DNA from: an uncultured Fidelibacterota bacterium
Lineage (GTDB): Bacteria > Fidelibacterota > Marinisomatia > Marinisomatales > Marinisomataceae
NCBI GenBank assembly: GCA_902578385.1
Contig: CACHCR010000002.1
Span: 1-64,000, forward strand
Reading direction: 5' to 3'
Length of the DNA: 64,000 bases
Positions 60,022 through 64,000 of the stretch are shown here, piece after piece (positions within the stretch are counted from its first letter, which is position 1; the number at the start of each line of letters is the position of its first letter). The notes beneath the pieces were generated by a model. That model was not told the origin of the DNA and searched no databases. It saw only the letters and a program-made list of their open reading frames with translations. Both the position numbers and the translations under genes were made by a program.

Positions 60022-61497
60022 ATGGAAAAGTATTATATAACTACACCTATTTATTATGTGAACGATAAACCACATATTGGACATGCATATACAACAATAC
60101 TTGCAGATACAATTTCAAGATTTCGAGCTTTAATAGGGGAAAAACCAACTTTTTTAACTGGATTAGATGAGCATGGTTTAAAAGTCCAGCAAGCGGCAGA
60201 AAAAAATGGAAAAGCACCTCAAGATCACTGCGATTCAATGGCTCCAGCATTTATAGATTTGTGGAAAAAATTAAATATTAATTATTCTGATTTTATTAGA
60301 ACTACTGAGCATAGACATACAAAGATTGTTCAACAAATTTTAACAAAAGTCCATGAATCAGGTGATATATATATGGATGAGTATGAAGGATGGTATTCAA
60401 TTTCTGAAGAAAGATTTATTACAAAAAAGGAATTTGATTCTGGTCAATTTGGTGAGGCAAAACAAATAAAGGAAAAAAATTATTTTTTCAGAATGAGTAA
60501 ATACCAAAAAACTTTAATAGATAAAATTGAAAAAGATGAATTGCTAATACAGCCAAAAAGTAGAAAGAATGAGGTGCTTGGTTTTCTTAAAAATGAATTA
60601 TCTGATCTTTGCATTTCAAGACCAAAATCTCGTCTTGAGTGGGGAATAGAACTACCTTTTGATGATAATTATGTAACATACGTATGGTTTGATGCACTAA
60701 TAAATTATATATCAGCTATAGGAGCTTTTAAAAATGATGAACAGTTTTCTTCTTTATGGCCTGCAGATGTTCATTTAATTGGTAAGGATATTTTAACTAC
60801 ACATTCGGTTTATTGGCCTACAATGTTGCTATCATTAGGATTACCATTACCACAAAGAATTTTTGCACATGGATGGTGGCTTACCGATGATCGGAAAATG
60901 AGTAAATCATTAGGAAATGTCGTAAGTCCGTTATTATTAATAGATGATTTTGGAGTTGATTCTGTTAGATATTATTTAATGTCTGAAATGGTTTTGGGTA
61001 TGGATGCAACATTTTCATCAGAATCTTTTGAAAAAAAATATAATAGTGACTTAGCCAATGATTTTGGCAACTTAGTTAGTAGAGTTTCAACTTTAATAAA
61101 GAATAATTTTGATGAAAAAATTCCAAAAAGTGGCTTAAAAGAATCTGATCTTTCCTCCAATTTTCAGAAAATAGTTTTAAAGGAACAATTAGATAATTTT
61201 GAGATTGATAAAGTAATTAATGATATAATGACTTTCATTCGAAGTATTAATGTTTTTATGGAACAAAATGAACCATGGAAATTAGTAAAAAATGATAAAG
61301 TTCAGGCTGGAGATATATTATACCATTGTGCAGAGTCCTTAAGATTAGCTGCTGTAATGTTATCTCCTGTAATGCCTTCAAAAACTAAAGATATTTTAGA
61401 TATTTTAGGTACTAATGATGTAGAATTAGTTTGGGGTAAATTAAAATCAGGATCAAAGATTTCTACCTCAGAGCCTATTTTCCCGAGAATTAGTTAA
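60022..61497 (+). CDS. metG: Methionyl-tRNA synthetase
   Basis: The 491-residue class I synthetase has TTPIYYVNDKPHIGHAYTT with the HIGH motif, TGLDEHGLKVQQAA, WYSISEERFITKKEF, TYVWFDALINYISAIG and the signature RKMSKSLGNVVSP (about residue 293). The zinc knuckle Cys residues are missing in the CP domain, giving the zinc-less form, and there is no C-terminal dimerisation (EMAP-II-like) domain. Its stop overlaps the tatD start (TAATG). Confidence 0.95.
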   Translation: MEKYYITTPIYYVNDKPHIGHAYTTILADTISRFRALIGEKPTFLTGLDEHGLKVQQAAEKNGKAPQDHCDSMAPAFIDLWKKLNINYSDFIRTTEHRHTKIVQQILTKVHESGDIYMDEYEGWYSISEERFITKKEFDSGQFGEAKQIKEKNYFFRMSKYQKTLIDKIEKDELLIQPKSRKNEVLGFLKNELSDLCISRPKSRLEWGIELPFDDNYVTYVWFDALINYISAIGAFKNDEQFSSLWPADVHLIGKDILTTHSVYWPTMLLSLGLPLPQRIFAHGWWLTDDRKMSKSLGNVVSPLLLIDDFGVDSVRYYLMSEMVLGMDATFSSESFEKKYNSDLANDFGNLVSRVSTLIKNNFDEKIPKSGLKESDLSSNFQKIVLKEQLDNFEIDKVINDIMTFIRSINVFMEQNEPWKLVKNDKVQAGDILYHCAESLRLAAVMLSPVMPSKTKDILDILGTNDVELVWGKLKSGSKISTSEPIFPRIS

Positions 61498-62255
61498 TGT
61501 TATTAATTGATACACATGCACACCTTTATTATGATAATATGTATGAAAATTTATCTGAAGTTTTATCCATAGCAGAATCAAATAATGTTAAAAAAACTAT
61601 TTGTATAGGTACAGATCTTGAGACTTCATTAAAGTCAGTAGAAATTGCAGAGCAGTATGAAAATGTTTACGCTACTGTAGGTATTCATCCACATGATTCA
61701 AAAGACGTTTCTGAAAATTATTTGCTAGAGCTTGAAAAATTATCTAAAAGTAATAAAGTAGTAGCAATTGGTGAAATTGGAATTGATAATTATAGAAATC
61801 ATTCACCACAAGATGTACAGAAAAAAGTAATGATTGAACAAATGGATCTTGCATATAAATTAAATCTTCCGATTGTCTTTCATAATAGGGATGCAGATAA
61901 TGAAATATTTGATATTTTGAAAAAAAATCCATTTCATAGAGCATTATCCCATTGTTTTTCTAGCAATTTGGATTTTGCAAAAAAACTGATTGCTCATGGA
62001 ATTAAAATTTCTTTTTCAGGAAATATAACATTTAAGAATGCAACAAATACAGAAGTGGTAGAAGAAATTTCGCTTGATGATTTTATGCTGGAAACTGATT
62101 GTCCATTTTTAGCACCTCACCCATATAGAGGAAGTAAAAATGAACCAAAGTATGTTTTAACAATAGCTGAAAAAATTGCTGAATTAAGAGGAGAAACGTT
62201 AGAATTGATTGCATTGTCTACTTCAAAAAATGCTGAACAATTTTTTAATATATAA
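61497..62255 (+). CDS. TatD-family metal-dependent deoxyribonuclease
   Basis: The 252-residue TIM-barrel hydrolase has LLIDTHAHLYYDNM with the metal-binding HxH, ATVGIHPHDSKD, AIGEIGIDNYRN with the Glu ligand, PIVFHNRDADNEIF, LSHCFSSNLDFAKK and ETDCPFLAPHPYRGSKNEP with the Asp ligand. All metal ligands are present. It probably acts as a 3'-5' nuclease in DNA quality control. The usual order metG-tatD-rsmA is kept, and rsmA starts directly after its stop. Confidence 0.9.
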   Translation: MLLIDTHAHLYYDNMYENLSEVLSIAESNNVKKTICIGTDLETSLKSVEIAEQYENVYATVGIHPHDSKDVSENYLLELEKLSKSNKVVAIGEIGIDNYRNHSPQDVQKKVMIEQMDLAYKLNLPIVFHNRDADNEIFDILKKNPFHRALSHCFSSNLDFAKKLIAHGIKISFSGNITFKNATNTEVVEEISLDDFMLETDCPFLAPHPYRGSKNEPKYVLTIAEKIAELRGETLELIALSTSKNAEQFFNI

Positions 62256-63017
62256 ATGGTTTTTGCAAAAAAGAAATGGGGACAGAATTTTCTAGTTGAT
62301 AATAATCTATTAGAAAAAATTATTAAAACTATTGATATTAAAAAGGATGATGAAATATTAGAAATAGGCCCAGGGCATGGAGCTCTTTCTGAAAAAATTA
62401 TACAAAAAACTAAAGCATTAAAAATGGTTGAGATTGACCCTGAATTGATTCAAGTAATCTGTCAAAACCCCCTGCTTTCACCATTTGAAATTTTTAATCA
62501 AGATATTCTTAAAACAAATCTTAAGGAATTAGGTTTAAATAGTCCAAAAGTCATTGGAAATATTCCATATAATATTACCTCTCCAATTATATTTTGGCTT
62601 ATTGATCATTTGCCTTTTTGGAGTGAATCATATTTGATGGTTCAAAAAGAGGTTGCTCAAAGATTAATAGCAGATATCGGAACTAAAGATTATAGTCGAA
62701 TAACAGTAATGACTGGCTTGTATTTTAATATTAAAATATGTTTTTATATTTCTCCCAATGTATTCAATCCAAAGCCAAAAGTTGAATCAGCGTTTATCTC
62801 GATAAAAAAGAATGATAAATATGATTTAACTAAAATTGATTCAAAGAAATATAGTCAGGTAGTTCGTATGGCTTTTAATCAAAGAAGAAAAATGCTAAGA
62901 AATTCTCTCTCTGCATTGGAAATTAATAGAGATGAGTGTGGCGTTGATTTTCAAAGAAGACCAGAACAGCTTACAATCGACGAGTTTTTAGACATTTCTA
63001 ATAATATTATATCCTAA
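62256..63017 (+). CDS. rsmA: 16S rRNA (adenine1518/1519-N6) dimethyltransferase
   Basis: The 253-residue SAM-dependent enzyme dimethylates two adenines near the 3' end of 16S rRNA. It shows KKWGQNFLVDNNLLEKII, ILEIGPGHGALSE as SAM motif I, VIGNIPYNITSPII with the catalytic NIPY, MVQKEVAQRL and FNPKPKVESAFI. Length is normal. ATG follows the tatD stop without a gap. It is also known as KsgA. Confidence 0.95.
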   Translation: MVFAKKKWGQNFLVDNNLLEKIIKTIDIKKDDEILEIGPGHGALSEKIIQKTKALKMVEIDPELIQVICQNPLLSPFEIFNQDILKTNLKELGLNSPKVIGNIPYNITSPIIFWLIDHLPFWSESYLMVQKEVAQRLIADIGTKDYSRITVMTGLYFNIKICFYISPNVFNPKPKVESAFISIKKNDKYDLTKIDSKKYSQVVRMAFNQRRKMLRNSLSALEINRDECGVDFQRRPEQLTIDEFLDISNNIIS

Positions 63018-63048
63018 TTGGCATTTTTGAATTTTATCACTAAGTTTC
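63018..63048 (+). promoter_or_regulatory. Candidate FCB-type promoter for rpsU
   Basis: TTG (63018-63020), a 20-base spacer and TAAGTTTC (63041-63048) come close to TTTG-N20-TAnnTTTG. The -7-like element ends six bases before the rpsU ATG at 63055, so a start here would make a leaderless mRNA. Only partial matches, so weak. Confidence 0.35.
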
Positions 63049-63054
63049 CGCACG

Positions 63055-63249
63055 ATGATTGAAGTAAACATAAAAGACAATGAATCTTTAGAGAGAGCAC
63101 TTAGACGTTTCAAAAAGAAATGGGAACGCTCTGGTGTACTTAAAGACGTTAAAAGAAAAGCTTTCTATGAAAAGCCTAGCGTCACAAAGAGAATTGCCAA
63201 AAAACAAACCATCAGAAGAGCAGTAAGACTAGCAAAGTTTAATAAGTAA
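63055..63249 (+). CDS. rpsU: 30S ribosomal protein S21
   Basis: The 64-residue basic protein has MIEVNIKDNESLERALRRFKK and a highly basic C-terminus (TIRRAVRLAKFNK), as expected for S21. FCB-group S21 is of similar length. It sits on the platform of the small subunit near the anti-Shine-Dalgarno end of 16S rRNA. It follows rsmA, which modifies the same rRNA region, by 37 bases. No Shine-Dalgarno is seen ahead of the ATG. Confidence 0.95.
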   Translation: MIEVNIKDNESLERALRRFKKKWERSGVLKDVKRKAFYEKPSVTKRIAKKQTIRRAVRLAKFNK

Positions 63250-63300
63250 TTGTCTATAACTCCTCTTTCAATTCTAATAAAAAAGTTCTAATCTACAACT

Positions 63301-64000
63301 ATGTTAATTAGAAGTGCATCCGGTCTTAGAGGAATAGCAGAAGATCATTTTACCCCCGAATTAATCGATCAGTATATTTTAGCATTTATTACCACTCAAA
63401 ATATTAAATCATGTGTTATTGGAAGAGATGGTAGGCCCTCCGGAAAACAGATTGCTCAGTGGGTGATTGATTCGTTACATAAAAAAGGAATAAATGTTGA
63501 TAATTGTGGTCTTGCTACAACTCCTACAATGCAAATTATGACTGAAAATGAAAATTATGATGGTGGAATTGTAATTACAGCCAGTCATAATCCATCTGAG
63601 TACAACGGATTAAAGTTCCTTCAAACTGATGGGACATTTTTAAGTCCTGATCAATGTGAAGAATTATTTAAAGCAGTCGATCAAAATGTTTCAATAAATC
63701 CGCCTGATTCACTTGGAGTAGTTTCAGATTATTCAACAGCAAATGAGGAGCACATTGAAAAGGTTTTAGCTGCAAAGTGTATTGATGCTGATAACATCCG
63801 AAAAAAGAAGTTTAAAGTTGTCATTGATGCTGTAAATGGTGCTGGATCATTTATTTTACCAATTCTTTGTGAACATTTAGGGTGCGAAGTTGTAACAATG
63901 AATTGTAATGGAGATGGTAATTTTAATAGAGAAGCAGAGCCTTTGGCTGAAAATTTAAATGAATTAGAACAAAAAGTTTTAAGTGATAGAGCAGATATTG
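63301..64000 (+). CDS. Phosphohexomutase (phosphomannomutase/phosphoglucosamine mutase), N-terminal part
   Basis: The frame starts at ATG 63301 and is open to the window end (233 full codons). SASGLRGIAEDHFTPEL, CVIGRDGRPSGKQIAQ, the phosphoserine loop in VITASHNPSEYNGLKF, and VIDAVNGAGSFILP are those of the alpha-D-phosphohexomutase family. SASGLRG at the N-terminus resembles ManB/GlmM-like enzymes of FCB bacteria. If it acts on mannose phosphate, it would feed the GDP-mannose route used by gmd at 36000. The metal-binding loop (usually DGDxDR) lies beyond the window. Confidence 0.85.
   Translation, partial: MLIRSASGLRGIAEDHFTPELIDQYILAFITTQNIKSCVIGRDGRPSGKQIAQWVIDSLHKKGINVDNCGLATTPTMQIMTENENYDGGIVITASHNPSEYNGLKFLQTDGTFLSPDQCEELFKAVDQNVSINPPDSLGVVSDYSTANEEHIEKVLAAKCIDADNIRKKKFKVVIDAVNGAGSFILPILCEHLGCEVVTMNCNGDGNFNREAEPLAENLNELEQKVLSDRADI

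Overview
The window is a gene-dense, strongly AT-rich bacterial chromosome segment with two partial end genes, about 67 protein-coding genes, one tRNA, the RNase P RNA, and no gene-free stretch longer than about 300 bases. Several traits point to the Fibrobacteres-Chlorobi-Bacteroidetes (FCB) superphylum: a DnaG primase without its zinc ligands, a YbeY whose third metal ligand is Asp-like, a short-lid adenylate kinase, a large TonB-dependent receptor with an N-terminal carboxypeptidase-regulatory-like domain, and promoter elements close to TTTG-N20-TAnnTTTG. With the low G+C and compactness I favour a marine, uncultured Marinimicrobia (SAR406)-like lineage. That is inference; no marker search was possible.

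Layout. 1-7588: housekeeping genes (adk end, coaE, two esterase paralogues around an AlkA-like glycosylase, an amidinotransferase-fold enzyme, a degenerate DNA methyltransferase-like protein, yqeY, cvpA, dnaG), ended by a clear bidirectional terminator. 7646-10333: a TonB-dependent receptor with its own promoter, a hairpin at the probable mRNA 5' end and a strong ribosome binding site. 10503-16623: two sugar-nucleotide SDR enzymes, an outer-membrane polysaccharide export protein with five SLBB repeats, phosphoglycerate mutase, and the heptose genes hldE1 and gmhA. 16618-21380 (minus): Wzi-like barrel, M1 peptidase lipoprotein, a small membrane protein, a sulfotransferase, a class IV aminotransferase and tRNA(CAT).

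21480-47056 is a large surface-glycan region with repeated strand switches. It carries (a) a GDP-colitose-type set (gmd, a ColD-like PLP dehydratase with His in place of Lys, a GDP-fucose-synthase/ColC-like reductase); (b) parts of a UDP-2,3-diamino-uronic-acid route (WbpB-, WbpE- and WbpD-like) with a HisH/HisF/sugar-amidotransferase module and a second amidotransferase paralogue; (c) a Pgl-like block (phosphoglycosyl transferase, acyltransferase, aminotransferase and an unusual FlaA1/WbpM-type membrane N-terminus fused to a different SDR domain); (d) Wzx, Wzy and Wzz candidates and several glycosyltransferases; and (e) a coupled short sugar dehydrogenase, APS-kinase-like kinase and HxGH nucleotidyltransferase of unknown product. 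One DegT aminotransferase is split by a one-base frameshift at an A7 run.

47031-51104 (minus) is a methyl-cycle operon: SET-domain methyltransferase, metK, ahcY and an L-2-hydroxyglutarate-oxidase-like flavoprotein. 51208-64000 returns to housekeeping genes: zinc-ribbon coiled-coil protein, rnpB directly abutting fabH, 7TM-HD phosphodiesterase, ybeY, mazG, a cytidylyltransferase, EnvC-like protein, holB, metG, tatD, rsmA, rpsU and the start of a phosphohexomutase. No CRISPR array, insertion sequence, integrase or restriction enzyme was seen. The most interesting candidates for new biology are the kinase/nucleotidyltransferase pair, the membrane-SDR fusion lacking the catalytic Lys, and the double amidotransferase arrangement.
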